25,275 nucleotides of DNA, taken from the NCBI GenBank assembly GCA_000444245.1, contig ATSW01010287.1, positions 1 through 25,275 of the forward strand, read 5' to 3'. Position numbers and translations under genes: made by a program. The notes under the pieces are model-generated. The model saw only the letters and a program-made list of their open reading frames with translations, was not told the origin of the DNA and made no database searches. This DNA is from Botryllus schlosseri. Taxonomy: Eukaryota; Chordata; Ascidiacea; Stolidobranchia; Styelidae. Of the stretch, positions 1-9,660 are shown piece after piece (the first letter of the stretch is position 1; each line of letters opens with the position of its first letter).

Positions 1-12
1 GATCCAACTCTG
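1..12. mobile_element. Terminal scrap of a hAT-like element at the window edge
   Basis: The first 12 bases (gatccaactctg) are identical to the right terminus of the hAT-like element that ends at 23316 (the same 12 bases at 23305-23316). The element body would lie to the left of the window, inside the fourth intron of the GH6-like gene. Similarity to the matching CesA intron begins a few bases later, so this insertion is probably younger than the GH6 duplication. Only the terminus is visible, so this is tentative. Confidence 0.45.
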
Positions 13-393
13 TTGGGCACCATGACACAATTCGTTCTGAAAGTAGAATAACCACACGAAATTGTTTTCAAGATGGTATTTTATATTGTGGACTTTCATC
101 GCGCGCCCTGTACAATACAGCCGGACTTTTATGCCGATATGCTCAGGTCATAATTCGACTCTTAATCTCATCGTGACATAATACATGTAGACATCATGGT
201 ATCAATGATGTCGTTCTTCCGGAGACATTGGCTAATTCGGTTGCGACTTTCATACGGTATTGTGCGCCGCGCTACGCCGGGTTCGGGCGCAATGTACATA
301 ACCCGATTATACCTCTGACAATCTGCATTAGAACGTCAGGAGCAGTAGTGACTTATCACAATTTTCGGCCGTCCGCCTCAACCAGCATATTAC

Positions 394-1307
394 CTGATAC
401 TCGGTATTTTGGTAACCATCTTCCGAGTTGAACGTGTGCGTCAGCATTGTAGGTTCCATGACAATAATCGATGGAATTTCACCCAATTCATCCGCATAAT
501 AATCCAATTTTGCATCGTATTCTTTCCAAGATCCTGGAATTGCCGGCGCTATTTACAGCACTAACGTAATTCAGGCTCGAATTTGTTACGACTTTACTCC
601 GTGCTATAGAAGAATTATAACGTTTTGCCTGGTTATTGGTTACCTATTCTCTCCTCTGGCATGTAATGGCTGGCCATCACTCCAAGCGCCAGACCACGTG
701 AAGGATACATGGAAAACACAATAACGGGAATCGTAGCGTCTTTGCAGGCCGATCTTTTAATTTGTTGCATCGTGTGGAAATCGTCGTCCACTCCTTGTAG
801 CCAGAAAGCGTTCCTTTCTACATCGAGACCAGAAGCTTCATCGGTAGTGGTAACCATTGCTAGCGGACTAATCCCTGAGAAATTGAGGATAAATACAAGA
901 CTAAGTTGCAAACATGAAGAAGAAACTTTATCCGGTAATTCGCACCACTGTCGATGAAACCCACAATCGATTTATACAGAACCACCGTAGCCGTGATACT
1001 TACCCATTTTAGCCTCATAGTCGTGTCCACACACAAAGTTTTCCATTAAATTCAGAGTAGTATCCACCACATCATCACTTGAACCTTGATTATGGGTAGT
1101 AGCCTTCAAATGATTGATACCTGCAATTTGGAAAACGTGGGGACTTCGCTAAATACTGGCGAGTTGGCCATGTGTGTGCTGCTGACCTAATCCGCCGCTG
1201 TTCTCGTGTCCACCCCCGAAATTAGGTGGTATGGAATCCATGCTCAGTGAGATGGAACTCGCAAATAGCGTTAACGTGGCGTTGATCATAGATAGAATAA
1301 ACGCCAT
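394..1307 (-). CDS. Stand-alone secreted GH6-like protein, 5' part (gene continues left of the window)
   Basis: Four exons: 1307-1187, 1120-1004, 874-644 and 533-394. All have GT-AG borders and matching phases (1, 1, 1, 0). Exon 1 starts with ATG and encodes a hydrophobic leader (MAFILSMINATLTLFASS...) that looks like a signal peptide, followed by a Gly/His/Asn-rich stretch. Exons 3 and 4 (231 and 140 nt) have exactly the same lengths and phases as CesA exons 9384-9154 and 9067-8928; exon 3 differs at about 11 of 72 readable residues. They cover the first half of a GH6 barrel (FWL, PVIVF and PSIIVMEPT segments). At the sites where active GH6 enzymes carry the catalytic aspartates, this copy reads PSRGLAL and MEPT. 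The VYVDAG, VIDTSRNG and VKTPGESDG parts would lie left of position 1. The product is probably secreted into the tunic matrix. Known relative: the tunicate GH6-1 genes. Without active-site residues it is more likely a cellulose binder than a cellulase (inference). Confidence 0.85.
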
Positions 1308-3016
1308 ATTTCCGCGCTCCTCAAGTCAACTATCCGGCAATTGACTTAAAAATGCAACCATCACCTAATATATAAATATAATGAGCATGCCTTTGGGCTG
1401 TAATGCGTAACAGATGCGGAATACTTTAGCATTTCTGTATATCTAGAGTAGCTCGGAACAAGCTACAGGAGCAACACTTATAGTCGATGACTGTATCCTT
1501 GTCGTGAGATAAATGTGGAGCTAGAATTGATATTCCACAATGTACGGACTATACGGTAATGACAATGTCCGTTTGACCTCAAATATCACGCAGGAATTAG
1601 AAGAAACATTCTAAATTACCTGTAATATAAATAATTATTGTCACGAGAACTCGAACCGTTCTGAAATTCAAACTACGACTTAAATACACTGCAAACAGAC
1701 GCACATAACTAACTAACAAATTACGAGCCTTACTAGTGTATAATGCTCTACGAATAGAAATGATTACACATATCAGATTGGTGTAATTGTAATTGAATGT
1801 AAGAATTACGATTTTTGCTTTTTGTATTGTAGTTATAATGACGGCAAATGTTCAACTATATAATTGTTATTGTAATATCATTACAGATTTTGAAATGATT
1901 GAATTATATTTGACATTTTCAAATCAAGTATACTTTGCATTCAAATTGAAGGTTGTGGAGTATGTGGAATCATTCTAGGAAGAATCGCGAAGTACCGAGC
2001 GATTGGCAAATTGTCCTCGTGATTGAGTCAGAAATTTGAAAACTTATCGAAATAGGAAGAATATGAAGGAATTTGATGTAATTATCAACGGCATCCCGTA
2101 TATTGGACTTTGGACTGGGCCATTTTCAATATGATAGATAACGCTGAGAGCTCACCAAATGAATTCTATTATAATATATCGTCCTGATCATGATTTCATT
2201 ACAATTACATAAATTAAGCCTACAAGACCATATTAGTAGTTTTAAAACGTTTTCAATTCTGTGGGCCCTGAGTCGGTATAAAATCAACCTACAATTAAAT
2301 CGGTAGTAAAATATATCGCACAAGGAATATAATCAAAATAGTATCAGTGACGGGGTAAAATTTGGAAAAATCGAATCACAAATCATGCGAAGCAAATTCC
2401 AATATATTCTGTCTGAATCGCCATTATATATTTCGATTATTATATCAAATTATTTACAAACAGGGATTACTTTCAATTGAAACGGAATTCAACGCGATGA
2501 GTGCGTGGGAGGGTATCAGCGATGACCGGATATTGCATTTTGAGCATCCGAATCAGTCCGACAGCTTGAGTTACTCAGGAAAAATCCGTCTAAATATCCA
2601 TTCTAATCCGCAGAATCTCTCCCAAGAATCCGACAAATCTGAATTATTAAATTTTAACTTGGACGCTTCTTAGAACAGCTTCAGACTGCTGACAGTCCTA
2701 CCACAATGTCCACTGTCGGGGTCTGAGTCTGGTTATCGAGCTGATGAACAGTTTTAATCTAAACTCATTTCTGATTCGAACTATCGAAAACATATAAAGC
2801 AAAATCTGAAATAGAATATACGTAACCAATCAATTTATCATAAAATTGTGCAAATTCCGGTCAGAAAGCTATCCGAATTAGAATGATGGTCATCACTGGT
2901 ATTAAAAATATGACAGAGAGAATCTTATGCACACGTATTCTCTTTTAATGTTTTCCTTCATTTGTTAGATTCGTTTTAAAAGCTGATTCGCATAATTACC
3001 AGAAGCAAGCGGAATG
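1308..3016. other. Non-coding spacer upstream of the GH6-like gene
   Basis: AT-rich DNA with only short open frames that show no family motif and no paired splice sites. The part next to 1307 must hold the promoter and 5' UTR of the GH6-like gene, but I cannot point to a convincing TATA or initiator element. No terminal repeats or target-site duplications were found. Confidence 0.6.
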
Positions 3017-3027
3017 ATACGCCGGAT

Positions 3028-3389
3028 GGGAAGCGAGTGGCGCAGTTGGTTAATCACTGCAGTCACGACACCAATGGTCGCTGGTTCGAATCACGGTTCT
3101 GACCAACGTCTACGTGTCGGGGGTTTCTCTGGGCTCCTTATCGCCGACCTCACTACTACGGTAGTGCATTGAAAAGCCCAGACTGAAAGTGAGCCGTGCT
3201 ATAAGTCGGCAGCAGAGACCACGATGGGGACGCATGGGAGTGAGAGACAATGAAGATGGCTGCGAGAGAGAATGATAAAGACGTTCCCAACAAGACAATA
3301 AAAGCAAAGACCAATGAACTTTATGAAATTCATGTCGTGGGGCACAAGGCCTAGGCACTGTGTTGTGCCTATCAATACAATACAATACA
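3028..3389 (+). mobile_element. tRNA-derived SINE with 11-bp target-site duplication
   Basis: The 5' end resembles a tRNA gene: a box A-like TGGCGCAGTTGG and a box B-like GGTTCGAATC lie about 40 bases apart. The body includes an inverted pair CTGGGCTCC / AAAGCCCAG. The 3' end is a run of the five-base unit AATAC. The element is flanked by an exact 11-base duplication, atacgccggat, at 3017-3027 and 3390-3400, which is the mark of LINE-driven insertion. It is 362 bp long and the intact duplication suggests recent insertion. Confidence 0.93.
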
Positions 3390-3400
3390 ATACGCCGGAT

Positions 3401-4432
3401 AGTTGTCTCCGGCACCATGAAATAAAATTACACATTAATTACTAAATTTCAAAGAACGGTTTGACCACAAACTATTCCTCTCCAGAGCCAAATGGTATCA
3501 GACTAAAACTGAAGGAAAAATTTCTTTCGTGAGACGTACATGAATTCAAATTGGCACGAATTCAGATTGCTAGGACATGTCTATTAGTCGTCGGCGATTT
3601 AGGCGAATATGGAAATGGACTATATATATAGAAGGTTATTGCAGATTTTGAGTTTTGCAAACAGCGAGGTCAGGTGACTTTTAAATAGTTGGCCCGGGGC
3701 CTACGATACTACGATAAGTATCGTATGCCCCGGTTGGCCCGTGTTAGATATCATTCATTCACATGAGTTCAAATGGTACAACTTTCTTTACTGTTAGTAA
3801 GACGAAAATCCCACTGTTCGCCGCAACTACCAAACTTTCATCCTGGCTCATGTTAAGGCTGCGATTATTCCTTATGCGGGGACGTCTGGCCGACCGCAAT
3901 TTGAGGCAGGAGTCGTGTTCAATATTGAGGTTTTACTAGCTGGAAGATGGGACGTCTCGAGAAAAATAACGTCAATGGTGGTATCTGAATTCAAAGTACA
4001 TATAGACTATGCGCTGTTTTAGTTATGCTAACAAACTAATTATGGAATCGTTACTATTGTCGTGCCTGCCGGCAAAATAATGTATAGATGTTATCTGGAA
4101 AAGAAAGATACTATTCTTCTGAACGAAAAAATGCAAATAATACACAGTCCGTGGAAATGTTTTGACTTGTTGGGAAGCAGAACATGTGAAGAACCTTTCT
4201 TAAGCAGGAATTTTTACAGAGGTTCCATGTCCAAAGCCAGCGTCAAATGCTATAGTCACCTGTAGGTATTTTCATAATGCCATCTAAATCAAATGTAACA
4301 ACTCGCTATGAAACATAAATGAGATGGTACACGATGTCACTCAACAGTTACGTCATAATTGAGCAATGGTGACGTCATGGTTGAACGAAATAGTAGTTCA
4401 CTACATTGGATTCATCAGGTGATACTATAACT
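3401..4432. other. Non-coding spacer
   Basis: No gene seen. It contains the hairpin at 3694-3733 and two CRE-like sites, TTACGTCA at 4349-4356 and TGACGTCA at 4370-4377. Such octamers are expected by chance, so no regulatory role is claimed. Confidence 0.5.
3694..3733. repeat. GC-rich hairpin (17-base arms, 6-base loop)
   Basis: Arm 3694-3710 (CCGGGGCCTACGATACT) pairs with arm 3717-3733 (AGTATCGTATGCCCCGG), matching at 16 of 17 positions around the loop acgata. The hairpin is bordered by a direct repeat gttggcccg on both sides. It could be the core of a small foldback element. No longer element was found around it. Confidence 0.8.
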
Positions 4433-5179
4433 CAGCGCATGGTTTCCAACCTTTTTTTGTGTTGGAGCCGCTTTTCAAATTTCAGAGTACGTTTGGAGCC
4501 TCACGAATACACTCATTAGGTATAACAAAAATTATAAAGCATGAAAGCACGTACAAGCGAATAGCAACACTAACGAGAAAAAATACAAAAATCAATTTAA
4601 TGTCCAACTTGACATTGGCTTTGAGCTTCAGGAAGTGTGTCAAAGTGAGGCGTAATTGCATGCGTAATTTTCGATTCTGACCATTTTGCTGAAAAGTGCT
4701 TCACATACATAAGTTGATCCTTGGCATTGGTTATCAAGTTGGGATACTTTCCCTTGGGAACTTGAATCCGAAATTCAAGTAAGTCTTCACTTTTAAATAA
4801 TTGCTTGAGCTCGATATCTGACTACATGTCTAGCAACTAAAATTATCATGGTTGCCAAAAAAACATTCATCCCATCATTGCTCATTGATCAAGTTGCTGA
4901 TAAGCCTGTTGTATGCATCAAATGATCCATTCGTTTGGTGGTCAGATAGCGTTGGAAAATGTGTTGTAATGTAACACCACCTGCAAGATGCGTTTTCCAA
5001 AGGCAAAACTTGTTAATAAAAGCAGTTGCTGTGCTATACAGATCATGAGAAAGTTTGCTATTGCCTTGTAGGGTGCGAATGAATTTTATTTTTTGTTATA
5101 AATCGATTATTTAATATTTTTGTGGGATTTTCAAACGTCAATAAGAGCCTCAAGAGGGCTGGTTGGGAATCTGAAACTG
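4433..5179 (-). mobile_element. Decayed hAT transposon with transposase remains
   Basis: The left end CAGCGCATGGTTTCCAACC and the reverse complement of the right end CAGTTTCAGATTCCCAACC are 19-base terminal repeats matching at about 12 positions; both carry the CAG...CCAACC pattern common in hAT elements. No 8-bp target duplication is visible (flanks ctataact and tggtctcg), so the ends may be eroded. The minus strand between them carries hAT transposase fragments, listed separately. It is much shorter than an autonomous hAT, so most of the 5' part is missing. Confidence 0.7.
4640..5047 (-). pseudogene. hAT-family transposase C-terminal fragment, broken
   Basis: Reading the minus strand from 5047, one frame gives HDLYSTATAFINKFCLWKTH, which resembles the AF-x-KL-x-LWK segment of ZBED/Charlie-like hAT transposases. 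Further on, another frame gives EDLLEFRIQVPKGKYP (from 4788), and a third gives STYVCEALFSKMVRIENY, the conserved C-terminal dimerisation block (family pattern TYLCES-FS-M-RIK), ending in a stop at 4640-4642. The pieces lie in order but in different frames with stops between them. There is no start codon or N-terminal BED zinc finger in the window, so this is dead coding sequence. Confidence 0.8.
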
Positions 5180-5435
5180 TGGTCTCGTCTCATTGAAGTA
5201 TGACGAAGCTGTGTGAACCTGCAATAACTGTCATCACTATGCCACAGCAGCAACCATGTCTATGGACTGTGCAGACCAAATCTGCCAGTACGTCTCCGTG
5301 CGTATAAATTGAAGATGACATATCTGAACATCAAAGAGCCGAGTGCTGAATTCAAACGTATCGACCTGCTAAATCGCCGGAAACTCACACCACTTAACTT
5401 GCACTGACTTCCTGCCATATCATATCTGTCTGAAG

Positions 5436-6596
5436 CAGGAGTGGGCAAACTTTTGAGCTCGCGGGCCGCATTCACCTGAATCCATTCGCGGGCCGCACTA
5501 TATAAAATTTGGATTATAAACCAAAACGCAATATTGGTATTTGATTATATAGTGAGGACATGGAGATAATATATATGCTTATTCAAAACAATCCAAACAC
5601 TGCTTTGATGATATCGTACACGCATCTTAAACAGTGGCGAGATTTCCTAGGCTGATCGACCTCAATAACCAATTTGTCAAAACTATAGTGATGAAAGACG
5701 GTTGTCCCAGTTTTTAGAACAGGATTGAAATTAAATCTGTGAGCAGCGATCTGTTCATAGATCTACTAATTTCACTTTTGGTTCAGTTCCGGGACGCAAA
5801 ATGCTGACAGCATCATAACCATGTTAGCTTCAAATACGCTTCTATACTATGTGTAGATAAAATATAAATACCCTAATTCCACGCATACAGAGAATGAATC
5901 TACCTAAGACAAGCACTGAAATAATTGAAACTGAAGTGGCCAATCTGAAATCACACTAGTGATCCGAATTATGTCAATATCGTTTAGGATTCCCGTGATG
6001 TTTAACAGTTGAAACCTTTCAATCTGCGTGGGCCTTCAATCTGGCTGTCGCGCCAGAAATTAAACCTAAAAAATATTATAGGAAGCATTTACCTTAGAAC
6101 AGTGGTTCTCAAACTTTTTAGGACACGCCCCCTCCCCCCTTATGAATATAAAAGATTTCGCGCCCACCTTATCGTCATATCACAAGACGCAACAAGGATG
6201 CTAGCAAACCGAACGGATAGTTTTATGGCACGGAAGGTTACGACTGCGGATGAGAGCTTTTTAAATATGAAATTCAGACTAAATACAGAGCAATAATTAT
6301 GAATGGGATGGAAATCGCGCGGAGCGCGAAAAATATTTTCAGTTGAGCTCAGCTTCGCGCCCCTTTAGATGCATTCACGTCCCCAAGGGGGTACGCCCCC
6401 CAGTTTGAGAACCACTGCCTTAGAATTATAATGGTGATATATACTAAGAAAAAGTTTGATCAAGTCCCTGCATTAATTCGATTTTTAGTACGTATTTTAT
6501 CAATATTTTTAATAAGTTTCTTAAGACTCTCGTGGGCCGCACAGAACGGTGTTGAGGGCCGTATGCGGCCCACGAGCCATAGTTTGCCCACCCGTG
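5436..6596. mobile_element. Non-autonomous hAT element interrupted by a second hAT MITE
   Basis: The left terminus CAGGAGTGGGCAAACTTTTG, followed by a cgggccgca block, pairs with the reverse complement of the right terminus, CACGGGTGGGCAAACTATGG, followed by a similar gtgggccgca block. The flanks gtctgaag (5428-5435) and gtctagag (6597-6604) match at 6 of 8 positions, consistent with an old 8-bp hAT target duplication. Removing the inner MITE (6100-6417) and one copy of its duplication leaves about 835 bp with no transposase. This element is therefore older than the one inside it. Confidence 0.82.
6100..6417. mobile_element. hAT MITE with perfect 8-bp target-site duplication
   Basis: The left terminus CAGTGGTTCTCAAAC is matched exactly by the reverse complement of the right terminus; both lead into C-rich cgcccc blocks. 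The exact 8-bp duplication ccttagaa lies at 6092-6099 and 6418-6425. It is 318 bp long and has no coding capacity. It sits inside the 5436-6596 element, and its intact duplication makes it the younger of the two. Confidence 0.95.
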
Positions 6597-6604
6597 GTCT
6601 AGAG

Positions 6605-6779
6605 CCAAACATCACCAGCGCTATCTAGAGATATAACAAACATGACATGCACTTGGCAGGAACACCAACTATATTTTCGCATATAAGCACATTTGCACAA
6701 GTGTAAATCTGCAGACGGTAGAAGATTGCGGAAGGAAAGTAGAAAAAATGAAACGGGAATTTCCCATACGCAGAACTTG
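6605..6779. other. CesA 3' flank
   Basis: Short sequence directly downstream of the CesA stop codon (on the minus strand). It should hold the 3' UTR, but no AATAAA is visible on the minus strand here, so the poly(A) site is unknown. Confidence 0.4.
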
Positions 6780-9660
6780 TCACGCGTCGATGCATCTGCA
6801 CGAGTCGCTCCGTTGAAACTCGCCGCTCAATTTGGGCACGTACTGAGGACACGTATCGGTGCATTCGATGAGATGACCCAAGAGACACGGGTGGAAAGTA
6901 CCGGCCGGGTACATCCTACCGTCAGATTCGCCGGGCGTTTTGACCCATGCGAAGGCGTCCAGCCCTTCCTGATCTGCCGGGCCAACGCAGCTAACCGGCT
7001 TATCGTCAAAGTCGCCGTATGCGTCGTAATAATCACCACCTCCAAAGTCGGAGTCGCCCGGGTTGACAGCGGCAGCTCCTCGTCCACCCGCGTTTCCTCC
7101 AGCTGCCACTGGAAGAAAGTTATATAAGCTTTTATTCGAATATTGGGTTGTATTTGATTCCAGATATACTAATGCAGTGGTTCTTCGCCGTTTTAGGGGT
7201 TTAGTGGGATTGCACATTATAGTGACACGGATTGTCACACATCTTGAATCAGTGATGCGAGGATCCGCACGGTATGGTCGCATTGGATCAGTTTGGTTGA
7301 TTGGATATTGCATACAAGACGAAACTGACGTATTATATGTATTGTGTATATACTAACGCGAGCCTCCTGCGGCGGGGTTTCCTGCTTCATAAATTGGGCC
7401 AGCTCCCTCTGGTTCGTCACCGGGAAAATTCCATCTCTTGCGTCGCTTCTTCGAATTTCCAAATATCCCTCCTAAGTAATAATCCGGAGCCTCGTCTGTA
7501 CCCACCTCTGTTAGGAAATAACCCTATTTCATTATTCTGAATCATAGCGGCAGCAGTCTCGTTTATGACACCGCACCTTCCGTGTTGTCAGCTCTCGACG
7601 TGTCTGGCGACGGGAGGCTGTCACTGTTGGCAAGCCTCTGTGCCTGATGTTGCTGAATCGCGGCACCGTTCTGCCAGCTGGGTGTAGCACCTTTTTCGGT
7701 CATGGGCGGATCGTACGTGCATTCGTTGATCTCCTCGATGGATCTGAAAATGCCGGCAAGATATGGCAATATGTCCAAGCTAAAGTGGGAAGAAGAATCA
7801 ATGAGTATAGGGCAAATAGTGTTTATCTGTTCATTGGAAGTCGCCTATGTAATTACGAGATTAAACTGATCATCATCAAGTAGGCCTACACTTATATTTT
7901 GTTCTCTTTGTGCTATTTTTCCCTGTAGAAGATACTAGCTTAGTACGTGGCTATGGTTTGTCAGTTCACGGGGTTGAATTTTCGACCACGCATCGCGACT
8001 ATGTCTGACCACCAGCGAATTTTTAAGTGTTACGATATGAATAACAAATATGAGAATTAGTCTGCAAATAGCTCTTTACCTGGTTGAGAATTCGCCTCCG
8101 TTACGCGACGTATCAATAACATAATGCAGTCCTGTCTGGCAATGGATTTCGTCGGCCAGCTGCCTGTTGAANGTGCTGTTCACAAAAGAGCCGACATTGA
8201 TCGAGAAGCCACGGAGCGTCGCAGGCATTTTCTTCAGAACGAGTATGATATGTTCCAAGTTTACAGTCCATTGTAGGTACATAGCGTTTCCGGCGTCGAC
8301 GTATACCCACGACCGTTTGAATTTCTGAATCACTTTCTCCACCCGAGTGGAAAATGCAAGCTGAAGATGGCAACAAACACTTGTCGAATCTTATCACAAA
8401 TAGTCATTATTCATTGTGCATTATGGCACAATACGACCTGAAAGAGGTGCAACCACATGAAATTGAAGAAGAGTTGTTACTTTCTCTTGTAGATTTCTTA
8501 TGGCGTGTCTTGCACAACATAGGGGTACTTTTATTCCGACATGCTCAGGTCATTCGACTGTTGACTTAATGCATAGCAAATAGTATGGCATCAATGATAT
8601 CGTTACTTTGGGGTTAATGTAACACAGTGTTGTGCCCGTGCTGTGCCAGTTCGAGTGTACCACAACAAACTATGGCGGAATCTGCATGTAAAAAATAACA
8701 AATCCAAATGTAATCTGCACCGACGTCGGAAAATCTTTCGGGTGTAAATCGACTATAGGCTACTCGACGATACAATATTTAGTGAACTCTAATTAGGCAC
8801 CATTCATTTCTCGAGTTCGGGTGCAATATACCCGGCCCGATTACACCTCTAACTAACATTCTTCATTATTTAGCATAGTAGGGATTTATGACATTTTCCC
8901 ACTGTCGGTCTAAATCGGCATAATTACCTGATACTCGGTATTTTGGTAATCTTCTTCCGAGTTAAACGTGTGCATTAGCAATGAGGGCTCCATAACAATA
9001 ATAGATGGAATATCAGCCAGCTCTTCAGCGTAATAATCCAATTTCTCATCATATTCCTCCCAAGTTCCTGGAAATNGCCANTGCATTAATTTCTNCTNNN
9101 ANTGNGTAGTACNTTNCTACGCACNTAGCGNTCGCNCCGTTTTACANAGTTACCTATTCTCTCCTCGGNCATGTAATGANNGNCCTCNACTNCAAGCGCC
9201 AGACCTTGGGAAGGATGCATGAAAAACACAATNACGGGAATAGTNGCGTCCTCGCAAGCCGATCTTTTNATTTGTTGCATCGTGTAGAAATCGTCTTTCA
9301 ATCCGAGCAGCCAGAAAGCGTTTCTTTCTACATCGAGTCCTGAAGCTTCNTCGGTAGTGGTAACCATTGTCAATGGACTAAGACCTGCAGAGTGAGAAAT
9401 ATTTCTATGGAGAGAGTAAATACAAGACGGTATTTGATTTATGAAGAATGTAACGATGCTCTTGGAGGTACAGAACTGCAAGATGCAATTGAATAATATT
9501 TTGATAAATGACGAAGAAACTTTATCCGGTGACGCCTATCGCTGTCGCTGACACGCAACATAGACCTATCTCTGGAGAATCGCCGTAAGAGTGTTACTTA
9601 CCCATTCTAGCCTCATATTCGTGTCCACACTCAAAGTTTTCCGTTAAATTTCTTGTAGTG
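6780..9660 (-). other. CesA: CesA C-terminal GH6-like domain
   Basis: Family landmarks appear in order: NAFWLLG, IPVIVFFMHPSQGLAL (exon 9384-9154), PSIIVMEPS (9067-8928), VYVDAGNAMYLQW, LRGFSINVGSF, HYVIDTSRNG (8360-8080) and FAWVKTPGESDG (7108-6780). In fungal Cel6A, one catalytic aspartate lies in the RDCAA motif and the other in IEPDS; here these positions read QGLAL and MEPS. The late Asp of the VKPGGECDG motif is kept. Between VIDTSRNG and CVGPADQ there are roughly 165-170 residues instead of a few tens, mostly Gly/Ala/Asp/Tyr-rich and including a basic patch KKRRKR. The domain follows the last membrane helix, so it probably faces outside. Likely a binding or assembly domain rather than a cellulase (inference). 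Confidence 0.88.

Noticed and set aside
1793-2673. Short plus-strand open frames in the left spacer (for example 1793-1978 and 2362-2673)
   Set aside because: AT-rich, with no recognisable motif and no splice partners; expected by chance.
3028-3105. A genuine tRNA gene
   Set aside because: Box A and box B are present, but the stem pairing is poor, and the unit is the head of a 362-bp SINE with an 11-bp target duplication.
6693-7127. 144-codon open frame on the plus strand, and other frames across 6780-7313
   Set aside because: They are shadows of the last CesA exon; only the minus-strand frame carries the GH6 motif VKTPGESDG and a proper acceptor at 7109.
394-9602. The two GH6 copies as two haplotypes wrongly placed in tandem
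   Set aside because: The left copy has a different, complete first exon with a signal peptide and its own intron, and protein divergence of about 15% is more than expected of alleles; long reads are still needed to exclude it fully.
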